A DNA stretch of 64,000 nt from Maritimibacter sp. (GCA_002695005.1 NZNT01000020.1:310001-374000), one strand, 5' to 3'. Shown: positions 34,962-43,553, counted from the stretch's first letter. Translations and numbers: made by a program. The notes: generated by a model not told the origin, from the letters alone.

Positions 34962-35288
34962 ATGAACAGAGCCGAGTTCATCATCGTCACGGCGATCATT
35001 CTTTTCATCGCGTTTGCGCTCGGTTGGTTCGCGCATTGGCTCATTCACAAGTTCACGCGCGTGTCCGGTGCCGAGATGGGCGAGCTGGACCGCATGGCGC
35101 AGGCGCTCCACGATGCCGAGGAAACTCGGGATCAGGCCATCACCTACCTCCAGCAGCGCGAGGCGGAGTTGTCCAACCAGCAGCACCAGACCGAGGCGGA
35201 GCTGCGGGCAGCGATGGACGGGCTGCGTGCCGCGCGGCAAGAGGCCGAGGAGCTTCGCGCCTATATCGAGCGCGCGAACCAGGGCTGA
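34962..35288 (+). CDS. small membrane protein with coiled coil
   Basis: A 108-residue product: one N-terminal transmembrane helix (about 8-27, IVTAIILFIAFALGWFAHWL) and then a charged, continuous alpha-helical coiled coil from about residue 40 to the end (MGELDRMAQALHDAEETRDQ, ELRAAMDGLRAARQEAEELR in pieces). No catalytic motif. It sits 6 nt behind the OmpA-like gene and is probably cotranscribed, suggesting a structural partner in the envelope. Not recognised as a named family. Confidence 0.8.
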   Translation: MNRAEFIIVTAIILFIAFALGWFAHWLIHKFTRVSGAEMGELDRMAQALHDAEETRDQAITYLQQREAELSNQQHQTEAELRAAMDGLRAARQEAEELRAYIERANQG

Positions 35289-35313
35289 CCCGCCCGCATC
35301 TCCGACGACACCT

Positions 35314-36174
35314 TTACCTGTGATCCGGCGGCGGCCCGGTCTGTGCCGTGCGTGCCACGTCGAACGGATCGGCCGTGCGGAAAACGCGCGGTGCCGACCG
35401 GGTGTCTTCGCTGTTCGCGGGACGATCCCCTTTGGCCCGCACCGCCGCGAGGATCGGCATTGCCGGATCGCGCTGCGTCCGCGCCCATGCCCGCAGGATC
35501 ACGCCGTCCGCAATCCCCGGCGCCATCGCGGCGCGCGCGAAAATTCCGTAGGCCCGGGTCGGCGCGAACCCGTCCGACACGGGATGACCGGCACCCGCGA
35601 GCGGCACGAGCCGGCACCGCGCGAAGCCCTGCGTCACCTCGCGCGCATGGGCTGCGTCGTGCGGCAGGGTGGGGTCAAAGGCGACCACGCAATCCCCGCT
35701 GACCGGCGGCAGCCTTCGGATGATCATATGTGCCTCACGCGCGAAGACAGGGTCCTCCACGTCCGGCGCGAAGCGCGTGTCACCCTGGGGCGCACCGCCC
35801 GGCAGGTCGGGCAGGAACGTGGTATGGGGAGAGACGAACAGGGCGCGCGACAGCGGCACCACGCGGCTGACAAGGTAGAGCCCGTAACTCCCCATCGAAA
35901 AACCGATCCCGGCGCGGTCGTGATAGGGCGCGGCGACCTGCGCGAGCGTCGTCAGCAGGTCCGGCAGGTCGGGTGAGAGGAACCAGTCGTTGCGTGCGGT
36001 GGCGACATGGATCTGCGCGAACCCGCGCGAGGTGAAGACGTCGCCCGTGGGCACCGGTGCGAACCCGTCGCGATGCGCGCGCCAATGGTCGAAGGTGAAC
36101 ATCACCTGTCCGTCCGCAGGCCCCCGCAGCGTGGCGCGGAGCGCATCGGTTTCAAAGATCACGTGCGTCGTCAT
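35314..36174 (-). CDS. alpha/beta-hydrolase-like protein of unknown function
   Basis: A 286-residue product. GIGFSMGSYGLYLVS (about residue 90) has the G-x-S-x-G nucleophile elbow of alpha/beta hydrolases, and a His in LAGAGHPVSD (about residue 195) is suitably placed for the triad. A preceding segment GFAQIHVATARNDWFLSPDLPDLL resembles phthiocerol/poly-saccharide-associated hydrolases found beside secretion genes, but the match is not certain. The C-terminal 50 residues are a Pro/Arg-rich tail. It ends 26 nt from the convergent coiled-coil gene. Substrate unknown. Confidence 0.7.
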   Translation of the reverse strand: MTTHVIFETDALRATLRGPADGQVMFTFDHWRAHRDGFAPVPTGDVFTSRGFAQIHVATARNDWFLSPDLPDLLTTLAQVAAPYHDRAGIGFSMGSYGLYLVSRVVPLSRALFVSPHTTFLPDLPGGAPQGDTRFAPDVEDPVFAREAHMIIRRLPPVSGDCVVAFDPTLPHDAAHAREVTQGFARCRLVPLAGAGHPVSDGFAPTRAYGIFARAAMAPGIADGVILRAWARTQRDPAMPILAAVRAKGDRPANSEDTRSAPRVFRTADPFDVARTAQTGPPPDHR

Positions 36175-36214
36175 GGGGTCAGGATGGCACGAACCCCTTA
36201 CGATCCGGTGAAGC

Positions 36215-36655
36215 TCACCAGCGCGACAGAGCGTCCTCGTCCTCGTCCTTCGCCGCCACCCATTCGGCCCCGTCCGGCCCGTATTCCTTCTTCCAGAACG
36301 GGGCGCGGGACTTGAGGTAGTCCATCAGGAACTCCGCCGCCTCGAAGGCCGCGATGCGATGACGGCTCGCCGTGGCGACCATCATGATCCGCTCGCCTGG
36401 GGCGAGGCTGCCGTGGCGGTGGATGACGAGCGCATCGTCCAGCGACCATCGCTCCATCGCCTGATCCACGATGCCCGAAATCGCCTTTTCGGTCATGCCG
36501 GGGTAGTGCTCGATCTCCATCCGGCTCATGCCGCCGGTGTCGCGCACGATGCCCGTGAAGGTCACGACCGCGCCGGTATCGGTGCGGCCCTTGGCAAAGT
36601 CCTCCGCCTCGTCGCCCAGCGAGAACGGGTCGGACTGCACGCGGATGGTGGGCAT
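36215..36655 (-). CDS. moaE: molybdopterin synthase catalytic subunit
   Basis: A 146-residue large subunit of molybdopterin synthase, which inserts sulfur from MoaD thiocarboxylate into precursor Z. Visible: FTGIVRDTGGMSRMEIEHYPGMTEKA, then VIHRHGSLAPGERIMMVATASRHRIAAFEA and LMDYLKSRAPFWKKEYG (cofactor-binding Lys/Arg residues), all in the usual order. 1 nt after moaD. Same minus-strand group as pgsA and uvrC. Confidence 0.95.
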   Translation of the reverse strand: MPTIRVQSDPFSLGDEAEDFAKGRTDTGAVVTFTGIVRDTGGMSRMEIEHYPGMTEKAISGIVDQAMERWSLDDALVIHRHGSLAPGERIMMVATASRHRIAAFEAAEFLMDYLKSRAPFWKKEYGPDGAEWVAAKDEDEDALSRW

Positions 36656-36656
36656 G

Positions 36657-36905
36657 TCAGCCGCCGGTCATGGGGGGGAAGAACGCCACCTCGCGCACGC
36701 CTGCGAGCGGGGCGTCGAAGTCGGAAAGCTCCTGGTCCACGGCGACACGCAGGGCCGAGAGATCGGCAAAGGCCGCCTCATAGCGCGGCTCGCGCGCTTT
36801 CAGCTCGGCGACCAGATCGGCCACGGTGGCGGCCTCGGTCGTCACCGTTTCGCGCGGCTCTCCGATCCGCTCGCGGACCCAGGCGAAATACATGACATCA
36901 AGCAT
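36657..36905 (-). CDS. moaD: molybdopterin synthase sulfur carrier subunit
   Basis: An 82-residue ubiquitin-like sulfur carrier. It starts MLDVMYFAWVRERIG and ends PPMTGG, the C-terminal Gly-Gly that is thiocarboxylated. Intervening beta-grasp strands include VAVDQELSDFDAPL. The start overlaps the end of pgsA by 8 nt and the stop is 1 nt before moaE. Confidence 0.95.
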   Translation of the reverse strand: MLDVMYFAWVRERIGEPRETVTTEAATVADLVAELKAREPRYEAAFADLSALRVAVDQELSDFDAPLAGVREVAFFPPMTGG

Positions 36906-37569
36906 CCTCGTCCTCCTTGAGGAACGGCCAGGCCTTGCGGAAATAGTCCCAGCCGGAAATCGCGGTGAGCAGCGCGGCCACCCACAGGAGCAGGACGCCC
37001 GCGTTGCCGGTCCAGACCATGCCGGTGGTTTTCCACCCGAGGCCGAGGTGATCGGTCACCTCCCCCTCGATGATCTGATCGAACAACTCGGCATCCATGC
37101 CGAAGCTCTGCATTCCCACATAATGTTCGAAAACGCCTTTTGCAAAAAGCAGCGTGAGCGCGATCATCTGAACCGTGGTCTTCCACTTTCCGATCTTCGT
37201 GACCTTGAGCGCCTTGGCCCGGTCTCCCAACGCTTCGCGCAAGCCCGAGACGAAAACCTCGCGGAAAATGATGATGCCGGAAGGCAGGACGATCCACAGC
37301 GCGAGGCCGGAATAGGCGGCGATGACGAGGAGTGCGGTCAGCACCAGCGCCTTGTCCGCGATCGGGTCCATCGTCGCGCCGAACTTGCTTTCCTGGGCCC
37401 AGGCTCGGGCGAGGTAGCCGTCGACGTAGTCGGTGACGGCGGCCACGATGAAAACGATCAGCGCGTACCAGTCCGCCCAGGGGCGGGCGAAGAACAGGAA
37501 CATGATCGGAAGCAGCAGCACCGCGACCAGCCGGCCGATGGTCAGGATATTGGGGATCGTCCATTTCAT
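36898..37569 (-). CDS. pgsA: CDP-diacylglycerol-glycerol-3-phosphate 3-phosphatidyltransferase
   Basis: A 223-residue membrane enzyme making phosphatidylglycerophosphate. The CDP-alcohol phosphotransferase motif is complete: DYVDGYLARAWAQESKFGATMDPIADK (read as D-x(2)-D-G-x(2)-A-R-x(8)-G-x(3)-D-x(3)-D). N-terminal PNILTIGRLVAVLLLP is the usual start, and six hydrophobic helices are visible. A roughly 35-residue periplasmic insertion precedes the last helices (QSFGMDAELFDQIIEGEVTD). It overlaps moaD by 8 nt. Confidence 0.94.
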   Translation of the reverse strand: MKWTIPNILTIGRLVAVLLLPIMFLFFARPWADWYALIVFIVAAVTDYVDGYLARAWAQESKFGATMDPIADKALVLTALLVIAAYSGLALWIVLPSGIIIFREVFVSGLREALGDRAKALKVTKIGKWKTTVQMIALTLLFAKGVFEHYVGMQSFGMDAELFDQIIEGEVTDHLGLGWKTTGMVWTGNAGVLLLWVAALLTAISGWDYFRKAWPFLKEDEDA

Positions 37570-37644
37570 GGGGGAAGGTCTATCGCGCGGAGGGGGCGGG
37601 GGAAAGGGAGCTTTCGTGCCGGGGCTGGCGCCCGGCCCGACCCG

Positions 37645-37701
37645 CCGGGGGAGGCGCTGCCTCCCCCGGACCCCCTCCGAGGTATTTCGGGACCGAAGAA
37701 G
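37645..37701 (+). repeat. half copy of the composite hairpin element
   Basis: Perfect 11-bp hairpin CCGGGGGAGGC/GCCTCCCCCGG with loop GCT (37645-37669), followed by the conserved arm CCCCTCCGAGGTATTTCGGG and ACCGAAGAAGG (37671-37701). This arm matches the arms at 6531, 6681 (reverse), 47944 and 48001 (reverse). There is no second arm and no TTAACCTTAATG core here. It lies in the 223-nt gap between uvrC and pgsA, which holds nothing else recognisable. Confidence 0.7.
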
Positions 37702-37792
37702 GGGCAGAGCGGCGTCGGTGCGGACGGCGGGCCTGCGCGCAGTGGATCATGGCGTCGATAGCGCTTGAGAACCCTGGCCGCAGGGACGGTAT

Positions 37793-39673
37793 CTACCCGT
37801 TCTCGTGGAAATGGCCATAGATCGTTTCGGCCAGCGCGGCCGAGATGCCCTTGACCGCCTTGAGGTCGGACAGTGACGCGGTCGTGACCGCCTTGGCCGA
37901 GCCGAAATGCGCGAGCAGCGCCTTCTTGCGGCCCGCGCCCACGCCGGGCACATCGTCGAGGGGAGAGGCGCTGATCGCCTTGGTGCGCTTGGCGCGGTGG
38001 GTGCCGATGGCGAAGCGGTGCGCCTCGTCGCGCAGACGCTGGACGAAGTAGAGCACGGGGTCGTTGCGCTTCAGCGCGAAGGGGCGCTTGCCGGGGCGGT
38101 GGAACTCCTCCTTGCCGTGGTCGCGGTCCACGCCCTTGGCGACGCCGATCATGGCGATGTCCTCGACGCCGAGGTCTTCCATGATCGCGCGCACCACCGA
38201 CACCTGACCGGCCCCACCATCGATGAGCAGGAGGTCGGGCCAGGCGTCGGACCTGCGGTCCGGGTCTTCCTTGAGCAGGCGCTTGAAGCGGCGGGGCAGC
38301 ACCTCTTTCATCATGCCGAAGTCGTCGCCGGGGGTCAGCTCTTCGCCCTTGATGTTGAACTTGCGGTACTGGCTTTTCATGTAGCCGTCCGGCCCGGCCA
38401 CGATCATCGCGCCGACCGCGTGCGCGCCCTGGATGTGAGAGTTGTCGTAGACCTCGATCCGTTTCGGCGGTTCGTCGAGGTCGAAGGCCTCGGCCAGCCC
38501 GGTGAGCAGCTTTGCCTGTGTCGCGGTTTCCGCCATCTTGCGCCCGAGGCTTTCGCGGGCGTTGCGGGTGGCGCCGGAGACGAGCTCCAGCTTCTCGCCG
38601 CGCTGGGGCACGGCGATCTCGACCTTGCGCCCGGCCTTTTCCGCGAGGGCCGATTCCATCAGCTCCCGCTCCTCGATGTCGTGCGACAGGAGCAGGAGGC
38701 GGGCGGGTTCCTTCTGGTCGTAGAACTGGCCGATGAAGCCGCGCAGCACTTCGGCGGCGTCCGCCCCCGCGCCGGTGCGGGGGTAGAAGTCGCGGTTGCC
38801 CCAGTTCTGGTTCGCGCGGATGAAGAACACCTGCACACAGGCCTGCCCGCCTTCCATGTGGAGCGCGATCACGTCGGCCTCGGTCACGCCGCGCGGGTTG
38901 ATGCCTTGGGAGCTTTGCACCTTGGTCAGCGCGGCGATCCTGTCGCGCAGCACGGCGGCGCGCTCGAATTCCATCGCTTCCGAGGCATCCTGCATCTCGG
39001 CCGCCAGTTCCGCCTGCACCTTGGTCGTCTTGCCCGACAGGAACCGTTCGGCGTCCGAAACGAGCCCGGCGTAGTCGGGTTCCGAGATCTTGCCGACGCA
39101 GGGACCGGAACAGCGCTTGATCTGATAAAGCAGGCAGGGGCGGGTGCGGCTTTCGAACATCGAGTCCGAGCAGTTGCGCAGAAGGAAGACCTTTTGCAGC
39201 TGGTTCAGGGTGCGGTTCACCGCGTCCGCGCTGGCGAAGGGGCCGTAATAGGCGCCCTTGGTCTTCTTCGCGCCGCGGTGCTTTCGGATCTGGGGATAGG
39301 CGTGGTCCTTGGTCACCAGAATGTTCGGAAAGGACTTGTCGTCGCGCAGCAGCACGTTGAAATGCGGCTTCAATTGTTTGATGAGGTTCTGTTCTAGAAG
39401 CAGCGCCTCGGTCTCGGTCTTGGTCGTCAGGAACATCATGCTCGCGGTCTGCGAGATCATGCGGGCGATCCGGGCGGAGTGGCCGTTGGGGTTCGCGTAG
39501 TTCGATACGCGGTTCTTCAGGCTCTTGGCCTTTCCGACGTAGAGCACCCGACCCGCCTCGTCGAGCATCCGGTAGACGCCCGGCGAGTTGTCGAGCTGGC
39601 GCACATAGCGGGCGATCAAGCCGTGGCCGCGCGGCCCGGTCTCGGCGTTTTCGGTTCGGATCGACTCAGTCAT
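37793..39673 (-). CDS. uvrC: excinuclease ABC subunit C
   Basis: A 626-residue nucleotide-excision-repair nuclease. The N-terminal GIY-YIG domain reads [20 protein letters not shown], followed by the UVR region ([20 protein letters not shown]), the RNase H-like C-terminal nuclease ([30 protein letters not shown]) and the terminal helix-hairpin-helix pair ([35 protein letters not shown]). ATG 39673 starts [13 protein letters not shown]. First gene of the uvrC-pgsA-moaD-moaE series. Confidence 0.97.
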   Translation of the reverse strand: MTESIRTENAETGPRGHGLIARYVRQLDNSPGVYRMLDEAGRVLYVGKAKSLKNRVSNYANPNGHSARIARMISQTASMMFLTTKTETEALLLEQNLIKQLKPHFNVLLRDDKSFPNILVTKDHAYPQIRKHRGAKKTKGAYYGPFASADAVNRTLNQLQKVFLLRNCSDSMFESRTRPCLLYQIKRCSGPCVGKISEPDYAGLVSDAERFLSGKTTKVQAELAAEMQDASEAMEFERAAVLRDRIAALTKVQSSQGINPRGVTEADVIALHMEGGQACVQVFFIRANQNWGNRDFYPRTGAGADAAEVLRGFIGQFYDQKEPARLLLLSHDIEERELMESALAEKAGRKVEIAVPQRGEKLELVSGATRNARESLGRKMAETATQAKLLTGLAEAFDLDEPPKRIEVYDNSHIQGAHAVGAMIVAGPDGYMKSQYRKFNIKGEELTPGDDFGMMKEVLPRRFKRLLKEDPDRRSDAWPDLLLIDGGAGQVSVVRAIMEDLGVEDIAMIGVAKGVDRDHGKEEFHRPGKRPFALKRNDPVLYFVQRLRDEAHRFAIGTHRAKRTKAISASPLDDVPGVGAGRKKALLAHFGSAKAVTTASLSDLKAVKGISAALAETIYGHFHENG

Positions 39674-39983
39674 TGGGGCTGCTCGTTGATTCCCGTTGTG
39701 GCTGCAATGATAGCGTGGCGGGGACAAGAGAAAACACGTCCACAGAATCTGTGGATAAGTTCGTGGAAGAAAAGCGTCCCAATCCGGTTTTTCCTTGTTT
39801 CACAAGGGCTGGAATGAGCTGCACAAAAAATAGGCGGCTTTTCAAACCCTTGAATCAAAAAAGAAAAAATATGAACGATTTGTAAATCCATGAAAAAACA
39901 CGGTTTTCCATGTTCAATAACTGCAAGCCGCATGGACAGTGCACAACTCGCGCGGTTTGGGGCCGGAGCGGACTTGATTCAGG
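39674..39983. other. AT-rich intergenic region with perfect palindrome and DnaA-box sequence
   Basis: A 310-nt gap between the uvrC start and the stop of the SDR gene. It holds a 17-nt perfect palindrome TCCACAGAATCTGTGGA (39739-39755), whose right arm runs into TGTGGATAA (39750-39758), the exact complement of the DnaA box TTATCCACA. Then follows an unusually A/T-rich tract (about 39825-39905, many A runs), rare in this genome. No gene is convincing. It probably contains the uvrC promoter; the rest is unexplained. Confidence 0.5.
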
Positions 39984-40760
39984 TCAATCCCGGCCGGGAT
40001 TCTCGGGTGTTTTCCAGCCCAGATGCTGCCCGCCGTCGACTGCAAGCATTTGGCCGGACACCGCTTTTGCGTCGAGGAAATAGCCCAGCGCCCCGGTGAT
40101 ATCCTCGGGGTTCGACCCGCGTTCCAGAACGGTGTTCTCGCGCTGGTGGGCGAACTCGTCCTCGGATTGGTTGGCACCCTTGAGCGTGGGGCCGGGGCCG
40201 ATGCCGTTGACGCGCACACGGGGGGCGAGGGCGCGGGCGGCGGTCTGGGTGAAGGCCCAGAGGCCCATCTTCGCGATGGTGTAGGTGGTGAAGTGCGGGG
40301 TGAGCTTCTTCACCCGCTGGTCGATCATGTTGAGAACCAGCGCGGAGGCGATCGGTTCGCCCCGTTCGTCCGTCTCCGGGTCCGGCACCTGTTCGGCAAA
40401 GGCCTGTGTCAGGAACATCGGCGCGCGCAGGTTGGAACCGATGTTGCGGGTCCAGCTTTCGGCAGTCATGGAGTCGATTTCGTCGAACTCGAAGATCGAA
40501 GCATTGTTGACCAGAACCGTGAGGGGCCCGACGGCCTTGGCCGCTTCGGGCACCAACCCTGCAACGGCGTCGTCGTCGAGGAGGTCGGCCTGCACGGCCT
40601 CGGCCCGTACGCCCTGCGCGCGGCAGGCGGCGACCGTCGTCTCGGCCCCTTCGCGGGAGCCGGCGTAGTGAACGGCCACGTCATAGCCACGGCTGGCGAG
40701 GTAGATCGCCATCGCCTGACCCAGCCGGCCGCCGGCACCTGTGACCAACGCCCCGCTCAT
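39984..40760 (-). CDS. SDR-family pteridine-reductase-like oxidoreductase
   Basis: A 258-residue short-chain dehydrogenase. The NADPH motif is TGAGGRLGQAMA (T-G-x(3)-R-x-G), NNAS is intact, and the catalytic Y-x(3)-K is YTIAK. The usual Ser is replaced by Asp in LNMIDQRVKK. This TGxxxRxG plus N-M-[IV]-D plus Y-T-x-A-K pattern is that of pteridine reductase PTR1 and bacterial FolM, which reduce dihydromonapterin or dihydrofolate. The C-terminal RVNGIGPGPTL is also shared. Last gene in a set with the antiporter (4-nt overlap), CxxC protein and S49 peptidase; no folate gene is adjacent. Confidence 0.83.
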   Translation of the reverse strand: MSGALVTGAGGRLGQAMAIYLASRGYDVAVHYAGSREGAETTVAACRAQGVRAEAVQADLLDDDAVAGLVPEAAKAVGPLTVLVNNASIFEFDEIDSMTAESWTRNIGSNLRAPMFLTQAFAEQVPDPETDERGEPIASALVLNMIDQRVKKLTPHFTTYTIAKMGLWAFTQTAARALAPRVRVNGIGPGPTLKGANQSEDEFAHQRENTVLERGSNPEDITGALGYFLDAKAVSGQMLAVDGGQHLGWKTPENPGRD

Positions 40761-41752
40761 GCCTGCAACACCACGAAGATGTAGAGGATGTAGAGCACGA
40801 AGAAAGCCGCGCCCCAGACCCGGCCCATGTACCAGCCACGGAAGACGAAGGGCGCAATGAGGATCGAAGCGGCGAGCATTACCCAGATGTCGAAGCGCAG
40901 CATCTCGGGGTCCACCGGGATCGGGCCGACGAGAGCGGCGACGCCGATGATCCCGAGGAGGTTGAACATGTTCGAGCCGATGACGTTGCCGATGGCCACG
41001 TCGGCCTGCTTGCGGATCGCGGCCATGACGGTTGTCGCGAGCTCGGGGAGCGAGGTGCCGAGCGCCACGAGCGTCAGGCCGATCACGGTTTCAGACACGC
41101 CGATCGAACGCGCGATGTTGGTGGAGCTTTCGACCAGCAGGTCCGCGCCCAGCGGCAGGCCGACAAGCCCAAGGATCAGGTAAAGCGCGATGCGCCAGGT
41201 CGGCATGTCCGGGTCGGCACCTTCGAGGTCTTCTTCCTCGTCAAGCTGGCTCTCGTCGATCTCCTGCCCCTTGGCCTCTGCCTGCGCGATCACCTCGCGC
41301 CGGTGGGCCAGTGCCTGTCGCGCGGCGAGGGTGAGCATGAAGGCGAGGCCCGCGAGCAGGATGAGACCCTGCCACCAGTCGAATGTCCCGGTCGTGGCGA
41401 GCGCCATGAACAGGACTGTGGCGGCCAGCATCGTGACGTAGTTGTGCCGCGTGTCGCAGTCCTTGGTGGCGAGCCCCGTCAGAAGCGCGGGAACCCCCAG
41501 AACGAGCAGGATGTTGGCCGTGTTCGACCCCACCACGTTGCCGAGTGCGAGGCCGGGGACGCCCTCCAGCACCGCCTGCACCGAAATCAGAAGCTCGGGC
41601 GCGGAGGTACCGAAGGCGACCACCGTGAGCGAGACGATCAGGGCCGGGATGCCAAGGCGCAGGGCGAGGTTCACCGCCCCCTTTACAAGGCTGTCTCCGG
41701 CCAGAAGCAGGATTGCCAGGCCCAGGATGGTATAGAGCAGATCGGGAATCAT
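40757..41752 (-). CDS. calcium/sodium antiporter (CaCA family, YrbG-like)
   Basis: A 331-residue membrane antiporter with about ten helices. The two inverted alpha-repeats are clear: VVAFGTSAPELLISVQAVLE with GNVVGSNTANILLVLG, and VALGTSLPELATTVMAAIRK with GNVIGSNMFNLLGIIG. An acidic cytoplasmic loop separates them (GQEIDESQLDEEEDLEGADPD), as in this family. ATG 41752 overlaps the preceding small gene by 4 nt; GTG 41764 is an alternative. Confidence 0.93.
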   Translation of the reverse strand: MIPDLLYTILGLAILLLAGDSLVKGAVNLALRLGIPALIVSLTVVAFGTSAPELLISVQAVLEGVPGLALGNVVGSNTANILLVLGVPALLTGLATKDCDTRHNYVTMLAATVLFMALATTGTFDWWQGLILLAGLAFMLTLAARQALAHRREVIAQAEAKGQEIDESQLDEEEDLEGADPDMPTWRIALYLILGLVGLPLGADLLVESSTNIARSIGVSETVIGLTLVALGTSLPELATTVMAAIRKQADVAIGNVIGSNMFNLLGIIGVAALVGPIPVDPEMLRFDIWVMLAASILIAPFVFRGWYMGRVWGAAFFVLYILYIFVVLQA

Positions 41753-41907
41753 TCGTGCCCGCACTCACAGGGGCCGCGCCCCAGCCGGAAGCGGCCGCAC
41801 TTGGGGCATTTACGGTTGGCCAGCTTGTCCGCACCCGGAATGCGCAGGCGCCCGAACATGGCGAGCACCAGCATACCGATCAGAAAGAGCGAGACGGCCT
41901 TGATCAT
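41749..41907 (-). CDS. 52-residue protein with N-terminal helix and CxxC zinc-ribbon-like tail
   Basis: Too short for usual size cut-offs but well supported by position. Translation gives MIKAVSLFLIGMLVLAMFGR (a hydrophobic, membrane-inserting start), LRIPGADKLANR, and a cysteine tail KCPKCGRFRLGRGPCECGHE. The two Cys pairs CPKC and CEC plus His look like a small zinc ribbon. Its ATG is 3 nt after the S49 peptidase stop, and its stop overlaps the antiporter ATG by 4 nt, so it is translationally coupled. Function unknown. Confidence 0.75.
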   Translation of the reverse strand: MIKAVSLFLIGMLVLAMFGRLRIPGADKLANRKCPKCGRFRLGRGPCECGHE

Positions 41908-41910
41908 CGG

Positions 41911-42705
41911 TCAGAGGCCGAACCGGGCCCAGTGGGCGCGATCCTCGACAGCCGCCAGCGCGTCTCCGGCGATCTCGGCGCCGAAGCGTTTGAAGATCGA
42001 CCGTTTCGGGCCGAAAACCGAGAACTTCACGTCCTTGCCGAATTTTTCCTTCATGGCCGGCACAAGGTGCCCGATCCCGTCGGCGAGGCCGAGGTCGACG
42101 GCCTTCTGCCCGACCCAGAACTCGCCGGTGAACAGAGCGGGATCGTCGGCCAGCTTGTCCTTTCGGGCGGTTTTCACATGGTCGATGAACGCTTCGTGAA
42201 TCTGCGTGCCCACGCTCTTGATCCGCTCCACGTCCTTGGGGTCTTCGGGTTTGAAGGGGTCGAGCTGCGATTTGGATTCGCCCGAGGTGTAGACCCGACG
42301 CTCGATGCCATGCTTGGCGATAAATTCATGCGCGCCGAAGCTCGCCATGATGACGCCGATGGAGCCGAGGATGGAGGAGCGGTCGGCATAGATCTCGTCC
42401 GCCGCGCAGGCGAGCCAGTAACCGCCCGAAGCGGCAGCGTCCTCGACAAAGGCATAGACCGGCACGTCCTTCTCGTCCGCAAGGCGGCGGATGCGCGCGG
42501 CGATGAGCGAGGACTGGACCGGGCTGCCGCCGGGCGAATTGATCGAAAGCGCGATGGCCTTGGGTTTGCGGCGGAATGCCCGCTCGATGGGCCCGGCCAT
42601 GGCGACGTCGTTCAACTGTCCGCGCGTTCCCGTGGAGATCGTCCCGTGCAGTCGGACGACCGCGACCACCGGGTCGGGCGTCATGAATGGAATAAAGCGC
42701 TTCAT
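41911..42705 (-). CDS. S49-family serine peptidase (SppA/SohB-like)
   Basis: A 264-residue peptidase, the length of the short SohB-type members. The catalytic serine is in AAASGGYWLACAAD and the base lysine in YTSGESKSQLDPFKP, the expected Ser-Lys dyad. SINSPGGSPVQSSLIAARIR and GSIGVIMASFGAHEF are also diagnostic. No obvious transmembrane helix precedes the domain, so membrane association would be peripheral. First gene of a four-gene series ending in the pteridine-reductase-like SDR. Confidence 0.92.
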   Translation of the reverse strand: MKRFIPFMTPDPVVAVVRLHGTISTGTRGQLNDVAMAGPIERAFRRKPKAIALSINSPGGSPVQSSLIAARIRRLADEKDVPVYAFVEDAAASGGYWLACAADEIYADRSSILGSIGVIMASFGAHEFIAKHGIERRVYTSGESKSQLDPFKPEDPKDVERIKSVGTQIHEAFIDHVKTARKDKLADDPALFTGEFWVGQKAVDLGLADGIGHLVPAMKEKFGKDVKFSVFGPKRSIFKRFGAEIAGDALAAVEDRAHWARFGL

Positions 42706-42791
42706 GAAAGTCGATGTAGAGGCGCGCCCATAGGCCTACAAGGCCGCGCCTCCTGTTTGTCACCGCTTTGTGGCAATGACGTCGTGTCGCC

Positions 42792-43553
42792 TTACGCCCG
42801 GAGTTTCCAGCCTGTGCGGAAGATCATCGTGATCACCGCGAGGCAGGCCACGAGCACGACGCCGATCGCGATGAGCGAGATGCCGACGGGCACGTCCGAC
42901 ATGGCGAAGAACGACCAGCGGAACCCGGAGACGAGGTAGACCACCGGGTTGAACAGCGCCACGGTCTGCCAGGCTTCGGGGAGCATCGAGATCGAGTAGA
43001 ACGCGCCGCCCAGGAACACGAGCGGCGTGATGACCAGCATGGGGATCAGGTTCACCTGTTCGAAGTTGTCCGCCCAGATGCCGATGATGAAGCCGAAGAG
43101 CGCGAAGGTCACGCAGGTCAGGATCATGAAGGCGAGCATCGCAAACGGATGCGCGATCTGTAGATCGACGAAGAACGAGGCCGTGCCGAGGATGATCAGC
43201 CCGATCATCAACGCCTTGGTCGCCGCCGCGCCGACATAGCCCGCCACGATCTCGGGGACCGAGATGGGGGCCGACAGGGTTTCATAGATCGTGCCGACGA
43301 ACTTCGGGAAATAGATGCCGAGTGCCGCGTTCGAGACCGATTGCATCAGCATCTGGAGCATCATCAGGCCGGGCACGATGAACGCGCCGTATTCGATGCC
43401 GTCCACGGTCTGGATGCGGCTGCCGATGGCGGTGCCGAAAACGACGAAGTAGAGCGAGGTCGAGACGACCGGGCTGATGACCGACTGCCCGATGGAGCGG
43501 AAGGTCCGCGCCATTTCGAACTTATAGATCGCTGCGATGGCGCGCCAGTTCAT
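42792..43553 (-). CDS. ABC-2 type exporter permease (YadH-like)
   Basis: A 253-residue membrane protein with six hydrophobic helices. The ABC-2 family motif near the C-terminus is [28 protein letters not shown] (in parts), followed by [16 protein letters not shown]-terminal [22 protein letters not shown] is typical of the YadH/NodJ type. It overlaps the ATPase gene by 4 nt and is its membrane partner. Substrate unknown; relatives export drugs or lipids. Confidence 0.9.
   Translation of the reverse strand: MNWRAIAAIYKFEMARTFRSIGQSVISPVVSTSLYFVVFGTAIGSRIQTVDGIEYGAFIVPGLMMLQMLMQSVSNAALGIYFPKFVGTIYETLSAPISVPEIVAGYVGAAATKALMIGLIILGTASFFVDLQIAHPFAMLAFMILTCVTFALFGFIIGIWADNFEQVNLIPMLVITPLVFLGGAFYSISMLPEAWQTVALFNPVVYLVSGFRWSFFAMSDVPVGISLIAIGVVLVACLAVITMIFRTGWKLRA

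Noticed and set aside
39739-39905. Possible replication origin (DnaA box with AT-rich tract)
   Set aside because: Only a single consensus box was found and the neighbouring genes are not those of known alphaproteobacterial origins; kept only as a regulatory curiosity.
39974-39987. FNR/Dnr-like box TTGAT-TCAG-GTCAA
   Set aside because: One arm is mismatched, it overlaps the end of the SDR coding sequence and is about 300 nt from the only downstream start (uvrC), so a functional role is unlikely.
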